Assembly: GCF_002355855.1 (NCBI RefSeq)
Contig: NZ_AP017655.1
Location: forward strand, 2,855,001-2,919,000
Origin: Sphingobium cloacae
GTDB lineage: Bacteria > Pseudomonadota > Alphaproteobacteria > Sphingomonadales > Sphingomonadaceae
Reading direction: 5' to 3'
Length of the DNA: 64,000 nt
The notes beneath the pieces were generated by a model. The model made no database searches. It saw only the letters and a program-made list of their open reading frames with translations, and was not told the DNA's origin. The position numbers were made by a program, and so were the translations under genes. Of the stretch, positions 25,143-34,334 are shown piece by piece. The first letter of the stretch is position 1; every line of letters begins with the position of its first letter.

Positions 25143-26069
25143 TCAGGTGCGTCGTTTCGACGGCGGGTTGATCGATTTTCTGGTCTTCGCTGTGCTCGAC
25201 TTGCGTTTGGCGCGTGCGGCCGCGCGCTTGTCCTTGAGCGGCACCACCTCGGAGACGTCAATCTTGCACACAATCGGTTGCGGACCTGTCGCGGCGCTTT
25301 CCCGAATTGCCCGCGCGCGCGAATGAAGATGGTCCATGACGGCGGAGAAGGGGACGAGTGGGTCGCCCGGCGCGATTTCCCAGCCGCCCGGGCGCGGCTG
25401 CTGGTGGACGAGGAGCAGGATGCCGTGACGCGCCGTCTGGTGGCGCAGATATTGACCGCAAAGTTGAACTTCGAGCGCCGCTTCCAGCTGCTTGACCGAG
25501 AGGCCATCCGCCACCTTGATCTCGACCGGGAGATCGACACCGCCATGCCGGCTCGTCAGCGTGATGTCGGGTTCCTTTTCATCCGCGAAATGGGTCTCGC
25601 GCTGTACGGTATAGGCTTCCTTGCGCCGCTCCTCGAGCTGGGTCGAGACCCATCGCTGGACCGCATTCTCGTCGGCCAGTCCCTGCAGCGTATCGCCCTG
25701 CGCGAACTTGCCGTGAAGAAGATCATGCTCGACCGCCTCGAGCCTACGCCGCGCTATCAGCTGCAGATCTTCCGTCGTGCGCGGCGCGCGATCGAAACTA
25801 TTCTCGAACACCACCACGTCGGACGGCAGCCAGGCGACCAGCTCCGAATTCACCTCGGCATGCCGCTCTGCATGGATGCGCAGATGCTTGGGTTCGATCG
25901 GAAAATCGGCGATCTCCGCCATGCGCCGGATCGCGGCCTGCGTGGCCTCGCCGGGCGTTTTCAGCAACCTGTCGAAGATCATATGCCGCGCGTTTTGCGC
26001 CTCATCGCGCAGTCCCGGCGAATAGACCTTGCCGTTCGCGCGGACGATATCGTCCGCCGGTCGCACGCC
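25143..26069 (-). CDS. C-terminal PD-(D/E)XK nuclease part of a split STAND-type protein
   Basis: 307 residues if begun at the GTG at 26066, but this frame is the direct continuation of the upstream 1158-codon frame after a single TAG at 26072-26070, and no ribosome site precedes the GTG. Residues ~160-225 hold a restriction-fold core: KEPDITL (Asp167), LPVEIKVAD (Glu182, Lys184) and QLCGQYLR, the typical following helix. The first ~110 residues (VYSPGLRDEAQNARHMIFDR) look like the linker of a longer protein. Best seen as the effector end of the large NTPase. Confidence 0.7.
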   Translation of the reverse strand, partial: GVRPADDIVRANGKVYSPGLRDEAQNARHMIFDRLLKTPGEATQAAIRRMAEIADFPIEPKHLRIHAERHAEVNSELVAWLPSDVVVFENSFDRAPRTTEDLQLIARRRLEAVEHDLLHGKFAQGDTLQGLADENAVQRWVSTQLEERRKEAYTVQRETHFADEKEPDITLTSRHGGVDLPVEIKVADGLSVKQLEAALEVQLCGQYLRHQTARHGILLLVHQQPRPGGWEIAPGDPLVPFSAVMDHLHSRARAIRESAATGPQPIVCKIDVSEVVPLKDKRAAARAKRKSSTAKTRKSINPPSKRRT

Positions 26070-29000
26070 CTAGAACGCGATGATCAGCAATTGCTCGAGA
26101 CGTTCGGCGGACAAAGGCAGCGGTGGCGCCACGGTGCGATTGAACCGGCTACCGAACAGACGCGGCAACAAGGTGCAGCACAAGGTGGCCTGGTCCTGAC
26201 CGTCGAGCATGCTCATCTTCTCGCGCAGCCGGTCGACGGCCCGATCGCCCTCCAGCGCGAAGAGAAAGAGCAGATAATAGGCTGCAATCACGGGATCGGT
26301 CGCTGTCGTGGCGCGGGCCTCGGCCATCTCCGCCACTCCCTCATCCGGAAAGGGCTGCGCCTGGATCAGCACCGAGACGATCTTTTCGAGAGCCGCGGCC
26401 GCCAGATCGTCATGCTCGCGCAGATAGCCGGTCAGGTCTGGAACCAGCAGCCGGGCGAGCACTCCATCGGCATATTCCAGCCGGTCAAGCATCCCGTGGT
26501 CCACCTCATCCAGCCGGTCGAGCTGGGCGCGCGACGCCCGCCACAAGACCGAACGCACAGCCTCGGGATGCACCTGGCTGAGCGATACGAGATAGTCAGG
26601 AAAGCCGTTGAGCTCGATGACAGCCAGCCGCGCCGCCCGCGCTGCGCGCGCCGGATCGAGCTGCTCCGCCCAGTTCGGGACCTTGGCCGCCGCCAGCGAC
26701 ATGCCGGTCAACGCCATGATGTCGAAGCTGGTGACCGTGCGGCGCTGGGCGGACTCTTCGACGGTTCCGACCGGGGTGCGCTTATAAGCGAAGGCGATCA
26801 ACGCCTCACCGAAACGCCTCGTCATGTCGGGTCCGAACACCGGCTCGACCACATCGAGGCTGTCGATCGAGTAGCGCGAGCGGGACTGGGCGCGCCACGA
26901 GAGGAACTGCCATAGATGATAGAGGCGCGAGTCGACGGTCTCGTCGGTCTGTGGCGACAAGCTGTCGAAGAAGCTCGGATCGTCGCGGAGCGTGTTGATG
27001 AGCTCGACCCAGCTCTGGTCGCGGGCCTCCGCTTGATCCTCATTGCGCTTCCGCGCCGCCTCGAACCCGGCCATCCGCTCTATCATCTCGGGTGTCTCGG
27101 GCGGCGGCGACCGCCAGGCCGCAAGCTGGGCCGACAGCTCCGCATCATCGGCGACGGCGGCGACGATGCGCTGCATGTCCGCGTCGGTGCCCTCGAACTG
27201 CCGCCAGAGCGAATGCGCCGCGCGGAGCGCCGTCAGTCGATCCAGCCGATCGGTCCGCTCGCATATATCGAGGAGGAGCCAATCAATGTCGGCAAGGCTC
27301 AGCAGCACCGGCCATCCAAGATGCTGGACGAACCAGATGTTGAGCTCGCCATCGCCGCGCACGTGAGGATGCGTGCGTAGCCGCGCGATCGACCGCCAGA
27401 GCGACGTGCGGCGCCGCCCCGGCGATGCACCAAATGCCTCGCCCAGCGCCTTGAAGCTCGCCTCGGACCCGATCCGGCGGTGCGATTCATGGAGCAGCAA
27501 GAAGAGATCTGTGACGACATCGGGGACGTCCAACGGATGATAGTCGAGGAGACGAAGCGCCGCGCTGGCTGCCATCTGCGAGAAGGCCTCGCGAAACGGC
27601 TTCTCGTCGTCGACCGTGTCGCCGCTGAAATCGCCGGATCGAGCGACGACCTCGGTCAGGAAGCGGTGCAGGTCCTCCTTGCGCGTCAACCCCGCTGGCA
27701 GCTCACTGCCCAGCGGCAATATGGTCGCGATGTCGTCCTCGCCCATGACCCCGGCCTTGTCGATCAGCGCGAAGAATGTCTCGACATCGATCTCCTCCGG
27801 AAACAGCGCGTCGAGGGCCTGGAGAATGATGGAGCGCGAAAGATCGGATCCATGCTCGACAACATGCCGTGCATAGGCGGTTCGATCTGCCTTCTCGCCG
27901 AGCTTCAGAAGAGCTCGGCCCGCGAGCAGCTGCGTGATCTCGTCGGTGCTGCGATCGTAAGCAACTATGCGAACAACTGGGAGACCGCCTTTCTGGCCGC
28001 CGAAATCGACGAGGCGCAGTAGCAGGTGCCGCGCTTCCTCATCGCCTTTCGCGATCTCCCACCACCCCGCGATGTGATTGTCGAGACCGGGATCGGCGAA
28101 CCGACGAAGCCCTTGCTCGCCGAACCAGAGCTTCTGCGGATCGATCGTCTCGACCTGGGCGAGAGCCGCGGCGAATGCCTTGACCCGCACCGGTATCGGC
28201 AACGACCCCGGGTCCCCATAGCGCAGGAGGTTATAGGGCGACCGCGCGATGAGCGCGTCGGCGATCGCATCATTCTCTCCCGCCAGCCATGCCGAGACCT
28301 CGACCATCTCCGGTCGAACCAGCCGGTAACCATAGGTATCGGCGAACAGGAGATCGTTCACCGCCGCCACGGGACACCCCTTGGCGAGAAGCCGTCCGAG
28401 CCAGCGCGCCAGCAAATAGCATCGCAGCGTCGCCTCATTGTCGTTGTGCAGGCGCGCCCGGCCAAGCGTCGCCGGATCGAAGACCGGGCGCCCAAGCAGC
28501 AGGAGTCGTTCGCCGTCGGACCAGTCCGGCAGGATCTCCTCGATCGGCATCGAGCGCTCGGGAGGCGACAGGTCCAGGCCGGCGGCGGGGACACGCACGG
28601 AATCGCGCCCGCACAGCAAAAATGCTGCCCCAATCCGGTCAAGGGCGTGAGCGCCCTTGGCGAGATCGAGCGGATCGCGCTTGCGGCGAAGCGGATCGGG
28701 ATCGAGCAGCCTCGCCTTCAGGCTGGCCTCGATCATCTCCCGAAGCGAGCCGAGCCGCTTATGATCGCGCCAGAACTCCACCATCCAACCGAGGTCCATC
28801 GGCCGCGCCGCGAATTCCCAGAGGCTGCCATGATCGACCGCAGCCAGGAAAGCATCGATCGTCTCGATGCCTGAGGCACGCGCGAAGCGCTCGACCTGCC
28901 AGCGGCTGAGCGGCTCCAAGACCAGGACACCGATCTCTTCGCGCACCTTTGGCGGACTCTTGTCCCGGTTCTGCAGTGTCGCGCGAACCTCATCCGCGAC

Positions 29001-29546
29001 ATCGGTCGGGGGAGGGGGCGGCTCGGGGAGCGAGAGCCATTTCTCGACCGAGATGTGATCGGCAGTCTTATCCCAATCGGTATAGCGGCTCGAGATGTAG
29101 AGATGAACGCGCTCCTCCAGCCCCGCGATCGCATCGGCCAGCTTCCGACAGGCCGCGTCGAAATGATGTCCTTGGTCCTTGGCTTCGTCGACTGAGTCCA
29201 CGAACAGCCAGCAAGGCGCGTCCGGGTCTACCCGCCATTGCGCAAATCGAGTGCGGTCGGTCGGAACGAGCGACGCCTCGAGGCCGGCGTCCGCAACGTC
29301 GCGCACAGTCGCCTTGAACGCAAACTTGTTCGCCTGGCGCAGGGCGGAACATTGATGGTCGAACTCGCTGGACTTGCCGCTGCCCGCCTCCGCAAGGACG
29401 ATGGTGCGGCGCTTCTCCAGCAGTTCGGGCCACGCCGGCGTTCCTGTTAGGTCGTCGCCGAACAGTCCCCGGAACGGACGGTCCTCGTCCCCTTCCTTGG
29501 TAGCCGGACGAAACCGGCGACTGAGATCGTAATGCTCCCCAAACAT
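26070..29546 (-). CDS. giant STAND/NACHT-like NTPase, putative phage-defense sensor
   Basis: 1158 residues from ATG at 29546 (AAGAAG upstream; the longer frame to 29672 is AT-rich and implausible). Walker A LAEAGSGKSS at 51-60 and Walker B CWLFVDSVDEA at 112-122 define a STAND-type P-loop, followed by about 900 residues of helical repeats as in Avs-type sensors. It stops at a TAG after LEQLLIIAF, and the same frame then resumes into a nuclease domain; read through, the product would be ~1467 residues. It converges on the ATPase/HNH operon. Defense function is inferred from architecture and setting. Confidence 0.7.
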   Translation of the reverse strand: MFGEHYDLSRRFRPATKEGDEDRPFRGLFGDDLTGTPAWPELLEKRRTIVLAEAGSGKSSEFDHQCSALRQANKFAFKATVRDVADAGLEASLVPTDRTRFAQWRVDPDAPCWLFVDSVDEAKDQGHHFDAACRKLADAIAGLEERVHLYISSRYTDWDKTADHISVEKWLSLPEPPPPPTDVADEVRATLQNRDKSPPKVREEIGVLVLEPLSRWQVERFARASGIETIDAFLAAVDHGSLWEFAARPMDLGWMVEFWRDHKRLGSLREMIEASLKARLLDPDPLRRKRDPLDLAKGAHALDRIGAAFLLCGRDSVRVPAAGLDLSPPERSMPIEEILPDWSDGERLLLLGRPVFDPATLGRARLHNDNEATLRCYLLARWLGRLLAKGCPVAAVNDLLFADTYGYRLVRPEMVEVSAWLAGENDAIADALIARSPYNLLRYGDPGSLPIPVRVKAFAAALAQVETIDPQKLWFGEQGLRRFADPGLDNHIAGWWEIAKGDEEARHLLLRLVDFGGQKGGLPVVRIVAYDRSTDEITQLLAGRALLKLGEKADRTAYARHVVEHGSDLSRSIILQALDALFPEEIDVETFFALIDKAGVMGEDDIATILPLGSELPAGLTRKEDLHRFLTEVVARSGDFSGDTVDDEKPFREAFSQMAASAALRLLDYHPLDVPDVVTDLFLLLHESHRRIGSEASFKALGEAFGASPGRRRTSLWRSIARLRTHPHVRGDGELNIWFVQHLGWPVLLSLADIDWLLLDICERTDRLDRLTALRAAHSLWRQFEGTDADMQRIVAAVADDAELSAQLAAWRSPPPETPEMIERMAGFEAARKRNEDQAEARDQSWVELINTLRDDPSFFDSLSPQTDETVDSRLYHLWQFLSWRAQSRSRYSIDSLDVVEPVFGPDMTRRFGEALIAFAYKRTPVGTVEESAQRRTVTSFDIMALTGMSLAAAKVPNWAEQLDPARAARAARLAVIELNGFPDYLVSLSQVHPEAVRSVLWRASRAQLDRLDEVDHGMLDRLEYADGVLARLLVPDLTGYLREHDDLAAAALEKIVSVLIQAQPFPDEGVAEMAEARATTATDPVIAAYYLLFLFALEGDRAVDRLREKMSMLDGQDQATLCCTLLPRLFGSRFNRTVAPPLPLSAERLEQLLIIAF

Positions 29547-29953
29547 CTTCTTACTATAGCGGCGCCGTCGAGTCCGAACAGGGCCATGAGGCCCTCTGAT
29601 GATGGCGCCGCAATAGCCGACAATGAGATCGCCGGAAAAAAGGTAGCAGGCTGTCAGTTCCCGCTTCTGCATGAGCGGGTTGGGAGAGCGAGCTTGCTTG
29701 TCGCCTCACGATCGCCAATACGCAAGCGCATTAGACTTGGCTCGCGCTCTCCGAAACTTCTTCGCCCCGGATTTGGATCGTTACCCGGCCTTCGGCGGGT
29801 TATTGTCGAAGAAGACCTTCATGGTGCCTGGTCGGAGCGTTCGCTCTGGTCGGAGTCTGCCTAACTAACGGCCATTGGTAATTCCAATGTCCGTTTACTG
29901 AGATCGGCCTACGGATTCCGGACAGTCCCAAAGGTCGAACTTCCTGCCATCAA
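29547..29953. other. 407-bp gap, upstream region of the STAND gene
   Basis: Contains the promoter region of the large NTPase gene. I see no convincing gene or RNA; short open frames here have no family features. Confidence 0.45.
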
Positions 29954-30064
29954 CTATATTTGTGCGTCACCCGGATCCCTTGCTGCCTCGGCAGTCAGCG
30001 CGGCTACACGGCGTTCCATCTCGATACGCCGATCTTCGGGCAAGGCCGTAAGCATCTCGTCGAC
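29954..30064 (-). pseudogene. remnant resembling the N-terminus of a HigA-like antitoxin
   Basis: About 36 codons read VDEMLTALPEDRRIEMERRV and end AALTAEAARDPGDAQI. The stretch LPEDRR plus spacing of the following Arg/Glu/Ala matches the N-terminal helix of the antitoxin encoded at 35453-35797 (EIMATLPEDRRRRIEARTQE). It lacks start signals and helix-turn-helix, so it is at most a decayed piece. Confidence 0.3.
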
Positions 30065-30089
30065 CCAGCCACCTGGCGTGAGAACAGCG

Positions 30090-30374
30090 TCAGTCGATGT
30101 CGGGGTTGCGACGGAGATAGCGAAGCATCTCCCCGAATGCGGTCCGTCCCGCCTTGCGGGCTGTCTCGACGTCGATATGGCTGCTGGCGATCGCCAACCC
30201 ATGGAGCGCGGCATAGTCTTCGAGCAGCTTGACCTGCGCGGGGATCGAATAGCCTTCCCGCTCCTGGTCTCGCGTGGATACGCGGGCGTAGAGCACCGCC
30301 TTGCGGGAGCCTGATCCCTGCGATCTTACCTTTTTCTTCCTGTATCGATTTGTTGCTTTTCTCGGTTGCGCCAA
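30090..30374 (-). pseudogene. serine recombinase (resolvase) N-terminal fragment
   Basis: 94 codons. After a basic leader the frame reads KAVLYARVSTRDQEREGYSI, with the catalytic Ser of the small serine recombinase domain, then PAQVKLLEDYAALHGLAI. It ends at RRNPDID with a stop, before the arginines of the active site and the DNA-binding domain. A truncated remnant of a site-specific recombinase, marking old mobile-element activity. Confidence 0.75.
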
Positions 30375-30664
30375 CGCTGTTCACTCCTTGATGTTCTCCA
30401 TCCCCAGACGGAAGGGGCGCACCCAAAAGCAGAAACAGAAACCTCACGCGAGGCGATGTCGACGCAAACGGCTGGCGCCGCGGGCATGGCGGTGGGCCAT
30501 AGCCGTATCCAGGCACATTGCCACCCGAGCTTGCACTGCTCCGGCCATCGGTTGCCGTGACATGATGAGCGACGGGTTGGGCGTGCTCTGCTCGATTGTT
30601 AAAACGAGAGGTGCATAATCCCGACGGCTCACTTATAGTCGGTTGCACGATTCAGGAGGTCACA

Positions 30665-30859
30665 ATGGCGAAACAGCAAACGGAGCGGCATGGGAGAATC
30701 CTCACCCTAGGCCTTTCGCGGTTCGCCTCCATCAGCGCCGTCGAAGGCATGCACCTGTCCGACGAAGCGAAACGGGAATTTCGTGCGGATGATCGCCGTC
30801 GCGCCACGCCCGCTGAGCGCCGTCAGCGCATCATTGCGAAATACGCCGCGAAAGCCTGA
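30665..30859 (+). CDS. VbhA-like antitoxin of a Fic toxin
   Basis: 64 residues behind an AGGAGG site six bases upstream of ATG 30665. The line FASISAVEGMHLSDEAKREF followed by a charged helix with TPAERRQRIIAKY matches small class I Fic inhibitors, whose (S/T)xxxE(G/N) motif blocks ATP binding. Glu27-Gly28 is kept, but the Ser/Thr position is Ile23 with serines at 22 and 24. It directly precedes fic by eight bases. Confidence 0.7.
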   Translation: MAKQQTERHGRILTLGLSRFASISAVEGMHLSDEAKREFRADDRRRATPAERRQRIIAKYAAKA

Positions 30860-30867
30860 TCTGCCCC

Positions 30868-31443
30868 GTGTATGAAGCATTCAAGGATCCTTACTGCTAT
30901 CCGGGCACCGACGTCCTTCGCAATCGCCTGAACCTGACCGATCCAGCTGATCTCGAAGCCTTCGAGACTGAAATCACCACCGCCCGCGCCACCGAGCCTT
31001 TGCCCAACGGACGGTTCGGCATTGCCCATTATCGCGCCATCCACCGGCATCTGTTCCAAGATGTCTATGTCTGGGCGGGTAATTTCAGGACGGTCCGCAT
31101 CGCCAAGGGAGGCAATGCGTTCTGCTATCCGGAATATATCGAGCCTGAAATGGTCAAACTGTTCGCGCAGCTCAGCGCCGGCGACGGACTCCGCCAGCGG
31201 AACCGAGAGGGATTTGTCGATGGCGCCACGACCTTTCTCGCCGACCTCAATCAGATCCATCCGTTCCGCGAAGGCAACGGGCGCACCCAACTCGCCTTCA
31301 TGACATTGCTGGCGGATCGTGCCGGGCATCCCCTGACGTTGGAGCTGCTCAATCCCGAGGCCATGCTTCAGGCCATGATCGCAAGCTTTCATGGACAGAC
31401 GGCCCTGCTCCGAGCGTTGCTTCACGATCTGACGGCGGCCTGA
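30868..31443 (+). CDS. fic: Fic family AMP-transferase (class I toxin)
   Basis: 191 residues from GTG at 30868. The active-site loop HPFREGNGRT at 131-140 is complete: His for catalysis, Glu/Asn/Gly/Arg for ATP and metal. HLFQDVYVWAGNFRTV is the flap region that aligns the target. Fic proteins transfer AMP (rarely other groups) to a protein hydroxyl; small Fic toxins of this layout often target gyrase and topoisomerase IV. Forms a toxin-antitoxin pair with the preceding small gene. Confidence 0.9.
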   Translation: MYEAFKDPYCYPGTDVLRNRLNLTDPADLEAFETEITTARATEPLPNGRFGIAHYRAIHRHLFQDVYVWAGNFRTVRIAKGGNAFCYPEYIEPEMVKLFAQLSAGDGLRQRNREGFVDGATTFLADLNQIHPFREGNGRTQLAFMTLLADRAGHPLTLELLNPEAMLQAMIASFHGQTALLRALLHDLTAA

Positions 31444-31558
31444 TCCCGGCGTCTGCACCATCGGCGTCAAGCGCCTCACCAGACATCACGAATCCCCGCG
31501 CATCTGCCGTTTTCATGATCGCTTTTTCCGTATCAGTAATGTTGTAGAGGCCGGTCTA

Positions 31559-32696
31559 GTGCACTGACTCAGTCGGTTGGTACAGGCAGCCGCCTGAGTT
31601 TGGCGAGAATGGTCTCGGCCGGCTTGGTCCAGACGAAGGGCTTAGGGTCGGCGTTCTGCTTTCGGATGTAAGCGCTAATGGTGTCCTGGAGGTCGACGAC
31701 GGAGGTGAAGACGCCGCGCCGGATGACCCTTCGGGTGAGCGCCGAGAAGAAGTTCTCGACGGCGTTGAGCCATGAGCCCGAGGTCGGGGTGAAATGGAAC
31801 ACCCAGCGTGGATGATCGGCGAGCCACTCCAGGACCTTCGGATGCTTGTGGGTGGCGTAGTTGTCGAGGACGGCGTGGATCACCTTGCCGGCAGGAACGG
31901 CGCGCTCGACGGCGTTGAGGAACTTGATGAACTCCTGGTGCCTGTGCTTGGGCATGCAGCGACCGACGACTGTGCCGTGGAGGACGTCGAGCGCGGCGAA
32001 CAGGGTGGTCGTGCCATTGCGTTTGTAGTCGTGCGTCATTGTTCCGCATTTGCCCGGCTTCAACGGCAGACCGGGTTGGGTTCGGTCGAGGGCCTGGATC
32101 TGGCTCTTCTCGTCGATCGAGATGACGACGGCGTGAGCCGGCGGGGCCATGTAGAGACCGACGATGTCTTCGACCTTGGCGGCGAAGGCGGGGTCGCTCG
32201 ATCTCTTGAAGGTTCGCAGACGGTGGGGTTGGAGGTGATGGACCTGCCAGATGCGCTGGACGGTTCGGAGCGAGACGCCGAAGGCTTTGGCCATTGCGCG
32301 GCCGGTCCAATGGGTCACGGCACCGGGCGGTTCGGAGCAGGTCAACGCAACGATCCGTGCGACGACGGGCGCGGCGATCGGCGCCGTACCGGGCTTGCGC
32401 GTCTTGTCGCGGAGAAGACCATCGACGCCTTCCTCAGCGAAGCGCTGTTGCCAGCGCCAGACCGCAGGTCGGCTGACGCCGGCGCGGCGGGCCACTTCGA
32501 GCACCGGCAAGCGGTCGCTGGAGAGCAGCACGATCCTGGCGCGCAGCACATGCTTGAGCGGGCAGTTGCGGTCGCCGACGATTTGTTCAAGCCGAGCACG
32601 GTCGGCGGCGTTCAAGAGGATGTTGACGGTCTGGGCCATGACGGGAGAGTCGCATGTCCTAGACGATTTGTGAATCTCCCGTCTGCGTCATTGCAC
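31559..32696 (-). mobile_element. complete IS630-family insertion sequence with TA duplication
   Basis: The ends are inverted repeats: GTGCACTGACTCAG on the left and, inverted, GTGCAATGACGCAG on the right. Both are bordered by TA (31557-31558 and 32697-32698), the dinucleotide target duplicated by IS630/Tc1-mariner elements. One transposase gene fills it. It split a reading frame whose halves rejoin in phase across one TA. Confidence 0.9.
31569..32639 (-). CDS. IS630-family transposase
   Basis: 356 residues in one uninterrupted frame. N-terminal helix-turn-helix (VLEVARRAGVSRPAVWRWQQ), a second winged-helix segment, then the DDE core: VISIDEKSQIQALDR (first Asp), HAVLDNYATHKHPKV (second) and TPTSGSWLNAVENFFSALT (catalytic acidic residue). 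Looks functional. Confidence 0.95.
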   Translation of the reverse strand: MAQTVNILLNAADRARLEQIVGDRNCPLKHVLRARIVLLSSDRLPVLEVARRAGVSRPAVWRWQQRFAEEGVDGLLRDKTRKPGTAPIAAPVVARIVALTCSEPPGAVTHWTGRAMAKAFGVSLRTVQRIWQVHHLQPHRLRTFKRSSDPAFAAKVEDIVGLYMAPPAHAVVISIDEKSQIQALDRTQPGLPLKPGKCGTMTHDYKRNGTTTLFAALDVLHGTVVGRCMPKHRHQEFIKFLNAVERAVPAGKVIHAVLDNYATHKHPKVLEWLADHPRWVFHFTPTSGSWLNAVENFFSALTRRVIRRGVFTSVVDLQDTISAYIRKQNADPKPFVWTKPAETILAKLRRLPVPTD

Positions 32697-32836
32697 TAGC
32701 CAAGCGCCAGACCGCCTCGGCCAATCTCAAGGCAATGGCATCGATCGGCCTCCTGGAAGAGCGAAAGGCCGGCCGCGAACGCCTGTTCGTCAACCCGCCC
32801 CTTCTTCACCTCCTGACAGCTGATGAGCAAAAGTAA
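32697..32836 (+). pseudogene. C-terminal winged-helix fragment of a Fic-like protein, split by IS630
   Basis: Across the IS630, bases 31502-31556 plus 32697-32836 form one frame: RISNVVEAG-LAKRQTASANLK...GLLEERKAGRERLFVN, then LLTADEQK and TAA. Lines like RQTASANLKAMASIGLLEE are the C-terminal helix-turn-helix of longer Fic/DUF4172-type proteins. The N-terminal catalytic part is absent: the frame just continues as noise back into the intact fic gene. A relic of a second Fic gene. Confidence 0.6.
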
Positions 32837-33406
32837 CAAAATTTGCACCCAGAGCACTAATTTGCTCTCCAGCGGAAGTTCACTGCCTACCCCGGTTGCG
32901 GACCCGGAGGCTTATGCCCATAATCCCTCATAGATCGCATCTGAGTATCGGTAAGTCGTCAGTCGCTGGACGCACATGGCCGATCGAGGAACGATCGACC
33001 ACATACATATCCGAAGATCGGACAGGTGAAATTGAACCTGGGTCCGGAGGCGCTACACGCTCGTACGCGAGTGATGAACCCTTCATACCCGGCGCCACGA
33101 AAGTATCCTGAAATTTTTTCGAGTATATATCAGACAAACTAAGCTGCGTTCAGGAACGTGGCTCGATATCGCTCGACTATTTTGCGAGATTCGACTGTTT
33201 GAAGCTTGAAAAAGTTCGAAACGTGAACAAAAGCGGTCACCAAAATCCTCTCCCAGAGGGTTCCAGAAGATGCCACAAGTGGCTGATTTCTGCGGGTTTT
33301 CGGTGGTATAGGTATCCCATACGGAGCGGCTTCGTGCCACCGGATACCACCATCTTGATGGTATATCTGATGGTAGCGCGGTCCTCCCCTTGCAGGAGAT
33401 ACCATC
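32837..33406. other. 570-bp gap before a broken integrase
   Basis: No credible gene. Near its end, ACCATC-TT-GATGGT (33349-33362) forms a small inverted repeat within several GGTAT/ATACC repeats just upstream of the integrase remnant; such clusters can be integrase arm sites, but this is speculative. Confidence 0.4.
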
Positions 33407-34322
33407 ATGGCGCTTACCGCTGTTGCAATTAACAAGGCCAAGGGCCGCGCAAAGCCCTATGAACTCACCGATGGCGACGGGCTGTTCCTCTATGTCACGC
33501 CCAATGGCGGGCGCTATCACCGCACAGGAGTTGCTTGTCATGCTTCGCAAGATGGAGAGCAAGGGCCGCTATGAGACGGCGAAGCGGCTGCGCAGCACTG
33601 CCAGCCAGATATTCCGCTACGCCATCGCCACGGCGCGGGCCGAGCGTGACGTTGCCGCCGACCTTCGCGGCGCGCTCATTGCACCCTAACCCGTCCACCG
33701 CGCGGCGATCACCAGCGCCAACGAGGCGGGCGGCTTGCTCAGCGCCATCGAGGCGTTCGACGGCTTTGCCAACACCAAGGCAGCGTTGCGGCTCTTGCCC
33801 CATGTGTTCGTGCGTCCCGGAGAGCTACGCTATGCGGAATGGGCGGACTTCGATTTCGACAAGGCGCTTTGGGTCATCCCGAAGCACAAGACCAAGATGC
33901 GGCGCATCCACAGCATCCCGCTTTCCCGGCAGGCGCTCGCCATTCTCGAAACTATCGAGCATGCCGCGGACTATAGCAGCTTCCTGTTCCCGTCGCTGCG
34001 TTCGATCGATCGGCCCATGTCGGAAAACACCATCAACGCGGCGCTGCGGCGCTTGGGCTTCGTCCAGGACGAAATGACCGGGCACGGCTTCCGGGCGATG
34101 GCGGCGACGCTCCTGAACGAGATGGGCCTGTGGCATCCCGACGCCATCGAGCGCCAGCTTGCCCATTGCGACAACAACGCGGTGCGCCGCGCCTACACGC
34201 GGGGCGAGTATTGGGACGAGCGCGTGCGGATGATGCAGCACTGGTCCGACCATCTCGATTTTCTCCGCGATGGCGCGAAGGTCATCAAGGGCACGTTCCG
34301 CAAGGCCAAGGCCGAGCAATAG
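33407..34322 (+). pseudogene. broken DUF4102-type integrase
   Basis: The N-terminus is readable from ATG 33407 (AVAINKAKGRAKPYELTDGD, LFLYVTPNGGRYHR), then the frame jumps at about 33523 with an internal deletion, continues as ITAQELLVMLRKMESKGRYE, meets a TAA at 33687-33689 inside ...ALIAP-stop-PVHRAAIT, and reads on in the same frame to the end with the catalytic pieces FVRPGELRYAEWADF, HGFRAMAATLLNE and HCDNNAVRRAYTRGEYWDER. Two independent lesions make it inactive. Confidence 0.85.
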
Positions 34323-34334
34323 CCCCGCCTCGCA

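Noticed and set aside
25122..26915. 597-codon plus-strand frame opposite the STAND/nuclease genes
   Set aside because: Composition typical of antisense GC-rich DNA, while the minus strand carries P-loop and nuclease motifs.
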